DNA from: an uncultured Bacteroidota bacterium
GTDB taxonomy: Bacteria > Bacteroidota > Bacteroidia > Flavobacteriales > Flavobacteriaceae
DNA: 64,000 nt
NCBI GenBank assembly: GCA_902546725.1
Contig: CACCLB010000008.1
Coordinates: 1-64,000 of the forward strand
Direction: 5' to 3'
Shown here: positions 43,561 to 52,562 of the stretch, piece after piece
Numbering within the stretch: the first letter of the stretch is position 1
Layout: each line of letters begins with the position of its first letter
The notes under the pieces: model-generated
The model's database searches: none
Told to the model about the DNA's origin: nothing
Seen by the model: the letters and a program-made list of their open reading frames with translations, nothing else
Program-made: the position numbers and the translations under genes

Positions 43561-45353
43561 TGTCTGCTAAAATCTCGCTCTTACCGGATCATGTTGCTAA
43601 TCAAATTGCAGCAGGTGAAGTTATTCAAAGACCTGCTTCTGTGGTTAAAGAGCTGCTTGAAAATGCTGTTGACGCCAATTCCACAAGTATCCAATTGGTG
43701 ATAAAAAATGCGGGGAAGACCCTAGTTCAGGTAATCGATGATGGGCAGGGGATGAGCAATACTGACCTGCGTTTAGCCTTTGAACGGCATGCTACCTCTA
43801 AAATTAACCTAGCCGAGGACTTATTTGCGCTTACCACCAAGGGTTTTCGAGGTGAAGCATTGGCATCCATTGCAGCTATTGCACATGTTGAAACACATAC
43901 TCGAACTGAAGATGATAAGGTTTCCCATTGTTTAAAAATTGAAGGGAGTAAGGTAGTCGATCAGTCCTTATCCACCCAACCCAAAGGCACATCAATAGCC
44001 GTAAAAAGCCTCTTTTACAATATTCCAGCAAGAAGAAATTTTCTAAAATCTGATCAGGTAGAACTGCGCCATATAATCGACGAATTTCATCGAGTGGCAC
44101 TTGCTCATCCTGAAATTAAATTTCAGTTTTACAATAATGGAAGCGAATTGTTTGATCTGCCTGTTTCAGGAGTTAAAAAGCGTATAGCTACTGTATTTGG
44201 TTCGAAATGGGAGTCCCAATTGGTTCCTGTAGAGGAAAAAACCTCACTAGCCGAAATCAAAGGATTTGCTGTCAAACCCGAATTTGCAAAGAAGACAAGG
44301 GGACAGCAATTTTTTTTCGTCAACAATCGATTTATTAAAAGTCCATTTCTACACCATGCGGTTAGTGCCGCATTTGAAGGGCTTTTGAGGCCAGGGTATC
44401 AGCCAGGATATTTTTTGTATTTGACTGTAGACCCTAAAACTATTGATATCAATATTCACCCTACCAAGACTGAGGTAAAATTTGAAGAAGAGCAAAGTTT
44501 GTACGCCATATTAAGGTCAGCTGTAAAGCACAGCCTTGGAATTTTTCAGGTAATGCCTACCCTTGATTTTGAGCAAAACACTTCTATGGAAGTCCCCTAT
44601 TCATTCAAGGATAAGACTGCAGTACCACCTCCTATTGAAGTTGATTCTAACTTCAATCCTTTTAAAAATGAGGGTAGCTCCAGATTGACTTCATCTAAAA
44701 AAGACCCACAGTGGGAGGGGCTTTATTCTGGTTTGCAAGCTGAAGAAATTACTTCTATCAAACCCCCTCAAGAGTCCTTGATGGAGGTTTCAGAAGCCCC
44801 CAGAGTTTTTCAGTTATTTGCAAAGTATATTGTTTGTCCCTTAAAAACACATATGTTGGTTATTGACCAGGGGAGGGCACATCAGCGCGTATTATACGAG
44901 CGATTTTTAAATGCGATAACCAATAAAAAAGGAGTAAGTCAACAGCTACTTTTTCCACTGGAGGTAGAGATGAACCCCCAGCAACATGAACAGTTTACTC
45001 ATATTGAGGGAGCACTGGAAATGTTGGGCTTTCAATTGGTACTTAAAGAAAATAAATTACTCATCAAAGGAGCGCCAGACCATTGTCCTACAGCTAAAAT
45101 TGAAGGAGTTATCGAGTCTCTTCTAAGCGAGCAACAGGAAGAATCAAGTTTGGAACATTTTAGCCATGCAGACCAGGTTGCAAAAACCATGGCAAGGAGC
45201 TTAGCGATAAAGTCTGGGGAGCTATTAGACCCCAAAGAGCAGCAAGCCTTACTCGATGATTTTTTTGGTTGTAAGGAAACTACTGTATCCCCATTTAATC
45301 GTCAGATTTTTATTACTTTAGAAAAGACAGAGATCGAACAAAAGCTGAATTAA
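43560..45353 (+). CDS. mutL: DNA mismatch repair protein MutL
   Basis: Couples mismatch recognition by MutS to downstream repair. The GHKL ATPase N-terminus is intact: KELLENAVDANS (about 30-41), DDGQGM (60-65), TTKGFRGEALASI (92-104). The C-terminal dimer domain (about 415-597) has a degenerate metal-binding motif: at 436-447 it reads DQGRAHQRVLYE, so the His and first Glu of DQHA-x2-E-x4-E are replaced by Gly and Gln. The late CPHGRP-like motif reads SPFNRQ. Nicking activity is therefore doubtful. Length, 597 residues, is normal. It is followed by a rhomboid gene with a one-base overlap. Confidence 0.94.
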   Translation: MSAKISLLPDHVANQIAAGEVIQRPASVVKELLENAVDANSTSIQLVIKNAGKTLVQVIDDGQGMSNTDLRLAFERHATSKINLAEDLFALTTKGFRGEALASIAAIAHVETHTRTEDDKVSHCLKIEGSKVVDQSLSTQPKGTSIAVKSLFYNIPARRNFLKSDQVELRHIIDEFHRVALAHPEIKFQFYNNGSELFDLPVSGVKKRIATVFGSKWESQLVPVEEKTSLAEIKGFAVKPEFAKKTRGQQFFFVNNRFIKSPFLHHAVSAAFEGLLRPGYQPGYFLYLTVDPKTIDINIHPTKTEVKFEEEQSLYAILRSAVKHSLGIFQVMPTLDFEQNTSMEVPYSFKDKTAVPPPIEVDSNFNPFKNEGSSRLTSSKKDPQWEGLYSGLQAEEITSIKPPQESLMEVSEAPRVFQLFAKYIVCPLKTHMLVIDQGRAHQRVLYERFLNAITNKKGVSQQLLFPLEVEMNPQQHEQFTHIEGALEMLGFQLVLKENKLLIKGAPDHCPTAKIEGVIESLLSEQQEESSLEHFSHADQVAKTMARSLAIKSGELLDPKEQQALLDDFFGCKETTVSPFNRQIFITLEKTEIEQKLN

Positions 45354-46090
45354 TGCGAAATATCACAGACACAGTAAAACACCTTTTAATCATCAATGTA
45401 ATTTTTTTCATTGCAACGATTGCTCTAGGCGAAATTGTTTTTGATTTATTCGCACTTCATTATCCTTCCAACCCTAAATTTCAATTTTGGCAGCCCTTGA
45501 CTCATATGTTTATGCATGGAGATTTGGGACATATATTTTTTAATATGTTTGCGCTCTATATGTTTGGGATACCTATAGAACAAATGTGGGGTCGGAATAA
45601 ATTTATCTTCTTTTACCTCTCCACAGGTTTTGGAGCTGCGGCTTTACAACTGGGCTTGTATTATTTTCAAGTCAATGAGGTTTCTGAACTGCTCATTGCT
45701 CAAGGCCAAACGGGGAGTCAAATTGCAACTTTTTTTGAGACCCGTGACTTATCTTATACATTAATTGAACAGATTGGACAAGAAAAACTACTCTCAGGTT
45801 TGTCTGCATATAAAGCGGTAATGGTTGGTGCATCTGGTGCGCTTTACGGAGTTTTAGTTGCCTTTGCTTTTTTATTTCCAAATGCCCGTTTGATGCTGTT
45901 GTTTCCACCCATACCAATCAAAGCCAAAGTGCTCGTTCCACTGCTTATTTTGGGAGATTTATTTTTTGGATTTACTTCCTATTCCATTGGGCCCATTGCT
46001 CATTTTGCCCATGTGGGAGGGGCAGTCACAGGCTTGATTATGATGTGGTATTGGAAAAAAACTCAATTTGACCAAAATCGCTGGAATTAA
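45353..46090 (+). CDS. Rhomboid-family intramembrane serine protease (first)
   Basis: A 245-residue six-helix protease. The catalytic dyad is Ser161 in GASGALYG and His220 in AHVGGAVTG. The N-terminal helix has the HMFMHGDLGHIFFN motif (His and Asn that line the oxyanion side), and WGRNKF is the loop-1 WR-like motif. An insertion of about 50 residues (about 105-155) separates helices before the serine. Substrates are unknown. It is coupled to mutL and to a second rhomboid gene by one-base overlaps. Confidence 0.92.
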   Translation: MRNITDTVKHLLIINVIFFIATIALGEIVFDLFALHYPSNPKFQFWQPLTHMFMHGDLGHIFFNMFALYMFGIPIEQMWGRNKFIFFYLSTGFGAAALQLGLYYFQVNEVSELLIAQGQTGSQIATFFETRDLSYTLIEQIGQEKLLSGLSAYKAVMVGASGALYGVLVAFAFLFPNARLMLLFPPIPIKAKVLVPLLILGDLFFGFTSYSIGPIAHFAHVGGAVTGLIMMWYWKKTQFDQNRWN

Positions 46091-46965
46091 TGAATTTTCA
46101 AGACCAACTACGGTATCGTTTGCAACAATTGAATGAGGCTGAAAAGCTAATTCTTATCAATGTTATTTGCTTTGTTTTACCCTTGTTTTTAAAGACCCTC
46201 TTTTATTTATTTAACATTCCCTCAAATGTTATGATAGGTTGGTTTGAATTGTCTGCAGAATGGAGTGACTTGCTGTTTAAGCCATGGACAATCTTTACTT
46301 ATAGCTTTATGCATTCTGGATTTTTTCATCTTTTTTGGAATATGTATCTCTTGTATTTTGCTTCTCGTTTGTTTCTGAATTTATTTTCACCGAGGACATT
46401 TTTTAACGTATACTTTTTAGGTGTGCTTCTCGGAGGCCTGACATTTATGTTGAGTTATTCTGTTTTCCCCGCTTTTCAATATGCATCCCCAATCATGGTG
46501 GGTGCCTCTGCTGGGGTAATGGCAGTCTTGATTTTTATGGCAACCTATTCCCCTGACCTAGAGGTAAGGATCATTTTTTTCAATGTAAAACTCCGTTATT
46601 TAGGCATTGCCTTTGTATTATTGGATGTGATTCAAATTCCCTATGGTAACGCTGGTGGCCATTTAGCTCACCTTGGTGGTGCTGCACTTGGTTACTTATA
46701 TGTTAAGCGTTTGGATCAAGGTGTGGACATAGGATTACCCTTTGAAAATTTTACAAATCGAGTGTTAAATCTGTTTAAAAAGCAGTCTAAACTCAAAACA
46801 GTACATAAAAGAAAAGCTAGTTCGAATTCAAAAAAGAAAGTAACTACTCAAGAAGTAGATCAAAGTAAAATTGATTCTATACTAGACAAGATTAGTAAAT
46901 CAGGCTACGACAGCCTCACCCAAAAAGAAAAAGACTTCCTTTTTCAGGCTGGAAAAAAGAAATAG
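46090..46965 (+). CDS. Rhomboid-family intramembrane serine protease (second)
   Basis: A 291-residue rhomboid, clearly diverged from the first. The dyad is Ser140 in VGASAGVMAVL and His194 in HLAHLGGAALG; the N-terminal motif is HSGFFHLFWN. After the last helix comes a basic cytosolic tail (about 220-291) ending in a short helical segment, ILDKISKSGYDSLTQKEKDF, of a kind often found at the C-terminus of Bacteroidota rhomboids. It is followed immediately by the phosphatase-family gene. Confidence 0.92.
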   Translation: MNFQDQLRYRLQQLNEAEKLILINVICFVLPLFLKTLFYLFNIPSNVMIGWFELSAEWSDLLFKPWTIFTYSFMHSGFFHLFWNMYLLYFASRLFLNLFSPRTFFNVYFLGVLLGGLTFMLSYSVFPAFQYASPIMVGASAGVMAVLIFMATYSPDLEVRIIFFNVKLRYLGIAFVLLDVIQIPYGNAGGHLAHLGGAALGYLYVKRLDQGVDIGLPFENFTNRVLNLFKKQSKLKTVHKRKASSNSKKKVTTQEVDQSKIDSILDKISKSGYDSLTQKEKDFLFQAGKKK

Positions 46966-47985
46966 GTGAGTAGAAGAACTAGAAAGAGACCGTTTTTATT
47001 TAAGATGCTCCTCATCTTAAACATACTTTTTTTAGTCCTTCAACTTGCGAGTATGGGTGTTTTGGGAGGGTTTGTCAATATTCCACTACTTACCCTTATT
47101 GTCCCTTTGCTGTGTGTGATCAATCTTGTTTTTTTTACGATTTGGATGCTTCGTTTTCAGTGGCCAGCAATGCTTTTTATAGGGGTATTGGCAATCAGTT
47201 TACAAGAATGGCAACTGCTATATCAATTTGAAAATAGGGGGATTCCAACCTCCAAGGGCTTAAATGTGATGAGTTATAATGTGCGTTCGTTTAATCGCTT
47301 TAAATGGCTTGAAGATGATAATGTTTCAAGTTCAATCGAAAGTTTTGTAAACGAGACTAATGCCGATGTAATTTGTTTTCAAGAGTTTTCAAAGGATCAA
47401 GCTCCAAGCTTTAAAGATTATCCTCACCAAGTTTTTAAGCCCTATGTAAAAGATGGAAAAATTGGTTCTTCGATTATTTCCAAATACCCCTTAGTGAATT
47501 CTAAAGTAATATCCTTTGAAGGTTCTCAAAACGGTGGAATGCAAAGCGATTTGATTTGGAAAAAGGACACTTTGAGGTTTTATAACCTTCATTTTGAATC
47601 TTTTCGACTCAATCGAGCGGATAGTTTGATCAGTTCTAATTATTCTGAAAAGATTAGAAGAAAGTTACAAGCTGTTTTTGAAATCCAAAAAGAGCAGGTA
47701 AGCCAATTTAATACCTTAAGTCAGTCCAGTCCCTACCCAGAAGTTGTTTGTACTGATCTTAATAACAATGCTTTTTCATTGCCCTATAAATTATTGAGTA
47801 AGTCTCGTGTTGATAGTTTTACAGAAGGGGGTACTGGACTAGGTGCAACCTACTATTTTTCCAGTCTACCCCTACGAATAGATTTTATATTTACCTCCAA
47901 AGCCTTAACAGTAATTGACTATGACACCCACGGGGTTAAATTATCCGATCACAGACCAATTTCAGCAAAACTAAATAAAGGTTAA
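46966..47985 (+). CDS. Endonuclease/exonuclease/phosphatase family membrane protein
   Basis: A 339-residue protein with about three N-terminal transmembrane helices (12-90) and a C-terminal EEP domain. Catalytic segments are MSYNVRSFNRF (Asn), ADVICFQEFS (metal Glu), YNLHFES, VCTDLNNNAFS (Asp and Asn) and LSDHRPISA (Asp-His). The start is GTG at 46966, directly after the rhomboid stop. The domain hydrolyses phosphodiesters in relatives (nucleases, sphingomyelinases, phosphoinositide phosphatases). Here it would face the periplasm; the substrate is unknown. Confidence 0.88.
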   Translation: MSRRTRKRPFLFKMLLILNILFLVLQLASMGVLGGFVNIPLLTLIVPLLCVINLVFFTIWMLRFQWPAMLFIGVLAISLQEWQLLYQFENRGIPTSKGLNVMSYNVRSFNRFKWLEDDNVSSSIESFVNETNADVICFQEFSKDQAPSFKDYPHQVFKPYVKDGKIGSSIISKYPLVNSKVISFEGSQNGGMQSDLIWKKDTLRFYNLHFESFRLNRADSLISSNYSEKIRRKLQAVFEIQKEQVSQFNTLSQSSPYPEVVCTDLNNNAFSLPYKLLSKSRVDSFTEGGTGLGATYYFSSLPLRIDFIFTSKALTVIDYDTHGVKLSDHRPISAKLNKG

Positions 47986-48599
47986 TTTATTAAAGCTGTA
48001 TGCTTTTTAAGGTAACTTAAAGTATCAGGCCCTAAATTGAAAAGTAAATCGATGATGCTCAGGTTGGGTATAAACCCATTTTTTTCCTCAAAAACCTGTC
48101 TGTAAGGGTCAAAATTGATTTCTAAACTTTTTTTGGCATTAACCAAGCTATCCATTCTTTGGTGGGTATGCTCGTTCCACTCTACAACTTTATAAGACAT
48201 AGAAAACTCAATTAATTCCATTATTTTATTTAGCAAGTCAAGATTGAATTGCATGAGATGCGTTACTTCCTCTTTGAAAAAAGGAATTAAATCTGCTTCG
48301 TAAAATTCAAAGTAAGGAGAAGATCGATAGGCAGCGCAAATTGATTTCCAGTGTTGTTTTTGCCATGCGGTTGTGTCTGCAATTTGTACCTCCTCTTCTT
48401 TTTGATGCGACTTACTTTTATTGTGTACAATCGGTAGGGTTAATTTAAGTTTTCCGTTTGCTCCATAGATTTCAGTTCGATTTCTATATGTCTGCTTCTG
48501 GAAATGGGTATCTCTTACAAAATAAAGCTGTTTTTGAGCTACTATCCAGCTGCAATAATAAATATTGGGAAGATAAGCCGGACTCACTACAGCGGTCAT
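47982..48599 (-). CDS. WbqC-like family protein
   Basis: A 205-residue protein of the WbqC-like group (MTAVVSPAYLPNIYYCSWIV, YRNRTEIYGANGKLKLTLPIVH, WQKQHWKSICAAYRSSPYFEFYE). WbqC-type proteins are found in polysaccharide loci and some are proposed glycan or N-acyl modifying enzymes, but the chemistry is not settled. It overlaps lepB by four bases as ATGA and is the last gene of the par-dapB-lepB operon. Confidence 0.85.
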   Translation of the reverse strand: MTAVVSPAYLPNIYYCSWIVAQKQLYFVRDTHFQKQTYRNRTEIYGANGKLKLTLPIVHNKSKSHQKEEEVQIADTTAWQKQHWKSICAAYRSSPYFEFYEADLIPFFKEEVTHLMQFNLDLLNKIMELIEFSMSYKVVEWNEHTHQRMDSLVNAKKSLEINFDPYRQVFEEKNGFIPNLSIIDLLFNLGPDTLSYLKKHTALIN

Positions 48600-50299
48600 G
48601 CTGCTTTTTTATTTTTCTTTCTGCGGTAAAAAACAAAACCTTGCCAAATGACAATTACACCGGCAAAATATGGGAAATAGGAGAGGCGTTCACCAGGGCC
48701 ATCAACTGTGGTAAAGACCCTATCCCAACGTATCGACCAGTTTTTAATTCCATCATTGATTCCCTTGATGCTGAACCAGATAAAAATAGGTTTTCCCACT
48801 ATATGATCATCGGGAACAAACCCCCAGAACCTACTGTCTTCCGATCGGTGTCTGTTATCACCCATCATCCAATAATAGTCCTTTTTAAAAGTATAGCTTG
48901 TACTGGCTTGACCGTTAATTCGTATTTCAGAGGGTGTCATTTCTAAGTTGTTCAACTCGTAATCTGTGATTATTTTTTTGTAAAGGGGAAGATTATCTCT
49001 GTTGAGGTCAACGGTCATTCCTCTTTTGGGAATCAGTAGTGGCCCAAAGTTATCCTCGTTCCAGTCGAAGGGTATTTTGTTAGGAAAAAACGTTTCGTTT
49101 GGAACTTTATCTGTACTTATTCGCCGAACAACACTATCTATCCCTGAGATGGCTTTTAATTTTTCTGCTTCATCAAGGGTCAAGACCATGTCTTTTTTAG
49201 CTTCGAGCAATTCACTAACACGCAGTCCTAATTTTCTAATAAGATCAGTTGGTAGTCCCTTTGCCTCTGTAATTACCACAAAGTTTTCAACCGTATTTCC
49301 AGATCGTCCTACAATGTAGGGGATTAATTCTCTATAACTGCTTTCAGTAATATTTTCAATCTTATACCTCCTGTAAAAAGATTCAAAGCCCTCGGCCAAT
49401 AAGTTTCTAGAGGAGACCCCCTTTTTTGCATAGGCGCTATGGCTGAATTGGATTCTTGCCCTACTAGAATAGTTGTTTTTTTCTCCATTGGTGTGTACCA
49501 ATCCATTGATGATTTCGAGTGTGTCCCCTGGAATACCTACACAACGTTTTACATAGTTTGATTTTTTATCTGTAGGCTTATCTACCCTTTTTTCTTTTAC
49601 AAAAAACTGACGCACAGTATCGGCAGGCCAACTGAACACTACTATATCATTGCGTTTGATTTTTTGCAAAGCAGGCAATCTGAAATAGGGGAGTTGAGGA
49701 TTTTTGAGGTAAGAGCGTACTTTAAGGACGGGTATGGTATCGTGTACCATTGGAACAGAAACTGCAGTCATGGGAGTGCGCGCTCCGTAGTGAAATTTAC
49801 TTACAAAAAGAAAATCACCGATAAGAAGCGATTTTTCTAAAGAACCTGTTGGTATGATATAAGGTTGAATAAAATAATTGTGTACTATAGTTGCAGCAAC
49901 TACAGCAAAAAGAATGGAGCTTACGGTTTCTCCAAAACTTGTTCGGGGTCTGAGACTACGATCTGGAATGTGTTTTAAATTTGAACTGTAGTTAAGAGCA
50001 AAAATACTTAAGCCTAACGTCAACAAGACAACTAGGGTATCTGAGGCCTTATTTTTTCCAAAACTTCTCAAGGTTTCAACCCAAATAACACCGAAGAGTA
50101 TCAAATTAATGGTCGGTATAAAAAGTAAAATAACCCACCACTTTGGCCGGTTAATTATTTTCATTAAAATGACGGCATTGTAAATGGGTACGGCTGCTTG
50201 CCATGCTTTATATCCAGCTGCCACATATAGTTTCCAGGTTCCTAAAAAATGAATGATTTGAAGGGCTAAAGCAAAAAGAATCCACTGGGATAGTGTCAT
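48596..50299 (-). CDS. lepB: Signal peptidase I, long Bacteroidota form
   Basis: Cleaves signal peptides from exported proteins at the outer face of the membrane. The 567-residue protein has membrane segments in the first 145 residues, the catalytic Ser153 in IIPTGSLEKSLLIGD, the general-base Lys251 in YVKRCVGIPGDT, and the C-terminal boxes YWMMGDNRHRSEDSRFWGFVP. Between Lys251 and these boxes lies an insertion of roughly 170 residues not present in short SPases. The size is about twice that of Bacillus enzymes and typical of this phylum. It is cotranscribed with dapB upstream and WbqC downstream. Confidence 0.94.
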   Translation of the reverse strand: MTLSQWILFALALQIIHFLGTWKLYVAAGYKAWQAAVPIYNAVILMKIINRPKWWVILLFIPTINLILFGVIWVETLRSFGKNKASDTLVVLLTLGLSIFALNYSSNLKHIPDRSLRPRTSFGETVSSILFAVVAATIVHNYFIQPYIIPTGSLEKSLLIGDFLFVSKFHYGARTPMTAVSVPMVHDTIPVLKVRSYLKNPQLPYFRLPALQKIKRNDIVVFSWPADTVRQFFVKEKRVDKPTDKKSNYVKRCVGIPGDTLEIINGLVHTNGEKNNYSSRARIQFSHSAYAKKGVSSRNLLAEGFESFYRRYKIENITESSYRELIPYIVGRSGNTVENFVVITEAKGLPTDLIRKLGLRVSELLEAKKDMVLTLDEAEKLKAISGIDSVVRRISTDKVPNETFFPNKIPFDWNEDNFGPLLIPKRGMTVDLNRDNLPLYKKIITDYELNNLEMTPSEIRINGQASTSYTFKKDYYWMMGDNRHRSEDSRFWGFVPDDHIVGKPIFIWFSIKGINDGIKNWSIRWDRVFTTVDGPGERLSYFPYFAGVIVIWQGFVFYRRKKNKKAA

Positions 50300-50351
50300 G
50301 TCTTGACGATTTTTATCAAATATAAGGGGTTCATATTAACGAGCCTTAGAA

Positions 50352-51056
50352 TTAAGAAATATTTAAAACATCATCCATTTTGTAAACGCCTTGTTTTCCA
50401 GCAAGCCATTCTGCAGCTACTACAGCACCTAAAGCAAAACCTTCTCGACCAAAGGCTTGGTGTTTAATGCTTATTTCGTCTATAGATGAAGTGTATTTTA
50501 CTGTATGGGTACCAGGGACTTCTCCTTCTCGTATGGATTTAATATTGAGTTTGTCTTTGGTGTTGTTCTCAAGTTCCCATCCGTTAAGATTGTACTCGCT
50601 TAGAACACCCTCTGCGAGTGTGAGTGCTGTTCCACTGGGCGCATCCAATTTGTGTACATGGTGAATTTCTTCTAATGAAGGATGGTAATTTTCTTGATGC
50701 GGTTTCATCAGCTTTGCTGCTATCGCATTTATTTTAAAAAATAGATTTACCCCTATGCTAAAGTTAGACGCATAGAGAAATCCACTTTGTTGTGCCTTAC
50801 AGTAGTCTACCACTTCTTGATAGTGATCCAACCAGCCCGTAGTACCACAGACTACAGGAATGCTTTGTGCTAAAGCCGACTTAATATTATCCACAGCGGC
50901 TTGGGGAATGCTAAAATTTATAGCAACATCAGCTAGTGATAATTCACCTTGCACTTCGTCTTTATCTAAGGTATATACAACTTCATGACCTCTGTCAAGG
51001 GCAAATTTTTCTATTGCTTTGCCCATTCTTCCGTATCCTAAAAGTGCAATTTTCAT
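50352..51056 (-). CDS. dapB: 4-hydroxy-tetrahydrodipicolinate reductase
   Basis: NAD(P)H-dependent reduction step of the DAP/lysine pathway. It has 234 residues, with the nucleotide loop ALLGYGRMGKAIE at the N-terminus, CGTTGW, and the catalytic motif EIHHVHKLDAPSGTAL (His pair and Lys). At 234 residues it is slightly shorter than E. coli DapB. The neighbours (parAB, DUF5683, lepB) are an arrangement common in Flavobacteriia rather than a lysine operon. Confidence 0.95.
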   Translation of the reverse strand: MKIALLGYGRMGKAIEKFALDRGHEVVYTLDKDEVQGELSLADVAINFSIPQAAVDNIKSALAQSIPVVCGTTGWLDHYQEVVDYCKAQQSGFLYASNFSIGVNLFFKINAIAAKLMKPHQENYHPSLEEIHHVHKLDAPSGTALTLAEGVLSEYNLNGWELENNTKDKLNIKSIREGEVPGTHTVKYTSSIDEISIKHQAFGREGFALGAVVAAEWLAGKQGVYKMDDVLNIS

Positions 51057-51067
51057 TTGATTTTATA

Positions 51068-51676
51068 TTAAAATTTGACCGCTAGACGAATACCGCTTTG
51101 TCGTTGGTCGAAGATAAGATCCGGTGTTATACTGAGATCATCATTGACATTAAACTGAAGTAGGTGTGCACTGACATTAGCTTCCAAAATGTTTAGCATG
51201 TATGAAGCTGCTAAGAGAAGCATGGCGATATCTCGATAATTTTTGTGAAAGTCCATTCCAATAAGTAGTTGCTCTGTGGTAATAGGAATGTCTTTTTCTA
51301 AAAACCGATCGTTAAAAATACCATTTTGCCTCTTTTTGTATGCAGTTCGGTATTCCTTCATTTGGTTGTTTTGTAGATTGTAATAGTAATAAGATGTACC
51401 CATAGCAGCATAGATAATAGGGATTTTCCATGCTTGTCCTAAATAAGCCTGTCCAAGTCCTGGAATTATTGCTGAATAAAAGGCCGCCCTAGAAGGAGTT
51501 AATGGATCGTTGATTAAACGCTGTATTCTGGGAGAATAATTTTTAGCATAAGCTAGGGAGTCTGGAATCACAATTTCGTTAATTTCCCTTTCTATCATTT
51601 CTTCTGTTTCCTCTTGGCCGGAAACATTAAAAGAGATCAAAACAAAAAGACTGTATAAGAGTAAATTAGGCTTCAC
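51068..51676 (-). CDS. DUF5683 membrane protein
   Basis: A 202-residue protein with an N-terminal signal peptide (NLLLYSLFVLISFNVSGQE) and DUF5683 features: SRAAFYSAIIPGLGQAYLGQAWKIPIIYAAMGTSYYYY, a glycine-rich hydrophobic hairpin. The function is unknown, probably in the envelope. The start is GTG at 51676 and overlaps the parB stop by 11 bases. The C-terminus is beta-like, ending in Phe (RLAVKF), the pattern of an outer-membrane insertion signal, which is an inference. Confidence 0.8.
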   Translation of the reverse strand: MKPNLLLYSLFVLISFNVSGQEETEEMIEREINEIVIPDSLAYAKNYSPRIQRLINDPLTPSRAAFYSAIIPGLGQAYLGQAWKIPIIYAAMGTSYYYYNLQNNQMKEYRTAYKKRQNGIFNDRFLEKDIPITTEQLLIGMDFHKNYRDIAMLLLAASYMLNILEANVSAHLLQFNVNDDLSITPDLIFDQRQSGIRLAVKF

Positions 51677-52556
51677 CTTTGATTTTGTTTAGGATGTTTT
51701 GGAGCTTTTCTTGTGACTCAAAACTAATTTTCAATTGACCTCGGCCAAGACTGTTGGCATTGACAGAAACAGCTGTGTCGAATAGTTTTTCTAAGTCATC
51801 AGCTGCTTGCTGAATGTAGGCTGGTTGATAAGGAGTTTCTGAACTTTGTTTGGGTGCTTTGGACTTGCGAACAAGCGCTTCAGTTTCACGAACAGAAAGT
51901 CCTTTTTTGACGATGGTCTTGTATAATTTGATTTGCTCGGCAGGAGATTCAATATTGATTAAAGCCCGACCGTGACCCATGGTGATAAAACTGTCTCTAA
52001 TCCCTGTTTGAATAATTGGATCAAGTTTTAAGAGTCGCATATAATTGGTAATAGTCGATCTTTTTTTTCCGACCCGACTGCTGAGTTGGTCTTGAGTGAG
52101 TTTAATTTCTTCAATCAGGCGTTGGTATGAAAGTCCAATTTCTATTGGATCTAGATCTTGCCTTTGAATATTTTCGACCAGTGCCATTTCCAAAGACTCT
52201 TGGTCGTCGGCAAGTCGAACATAGGCAGGAATGGTTTTCAATTCTGCCATCTCTGAAGCTCTCAGTCTGCGTTCACCAGAGATCAATTCAAACGCATTAG
52301 CTTTCTTACGGACTGTTATGGGCTGAATAACACCAAGTTCCTTTATCGACTGACTCAGTTCTTCTAGAGCCTCTTCGTTAAAATGCGTTCTAGGTTGAAA
52401 AGGATTGGTAGTGATTTTACCTAATTCCAAGTCAATAATATTTCCTATAACTTGATCTGCATTTTTATCATTAATAGATTCGATGGCATTTTCAGAATCA
52501 TTTAAAAGAGCGGATAGACCACGACCTAAAGCTTGTTTTTTATTTGATTTTGCCAT
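51666..52556 (-). CDS. parB: Chromosome partitioning protein ParB
   Basis: The centromere-binding CTP switch protein that spreads from parS sites. The 296 residues start with the ALGRGLSALL motif, followed by the CTPase domain (GKITTNPFQPRTHFNEEALEEL, ELISGERRLRASEMA), ALVENIQRQDLDPIEIGLSY, and the HTH (TQDQLSSRVGKKRSTITNYMRLLKL). Bacteroidota share this layout. It lies six bases after parA. No parS palindrome of the canonical type is recognisable in this window. Confidence 0.95.
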   Translation of the reverse strand: MAKSNKKQALGRGLSALLNDSENAIESINDKNADQVIGNIIDLELGKITTNPFQPRTHFNEEALEELSQSIKELGVIQPITVRKKANAFELISGERRLRASEMAELKTIPAYVRLADDQESLEMALVENIQRQDLDPIEIGLSYQRLIEEIKLTQDQLSSRVGKKRSTITNYMRLLKLDPIIQTGIRDSFITMGHGRALINIESPAEQIKLYKTIVKKGLSVRETEALVRKSKAPKQSSETPYQPAYIQQAADDLEKLFDTAVSVNANSLGRGQLKISFESQEKLQNILNKIKGEA

Positions 52557-52562
52557 ACGGTT

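Noticed and set aside
48458-48946. Plus-strand open frame of 162 codons opposite WbqC and lepB
   Set aside because: It is antisense to two well-supported genes and shows no recognisable domain.
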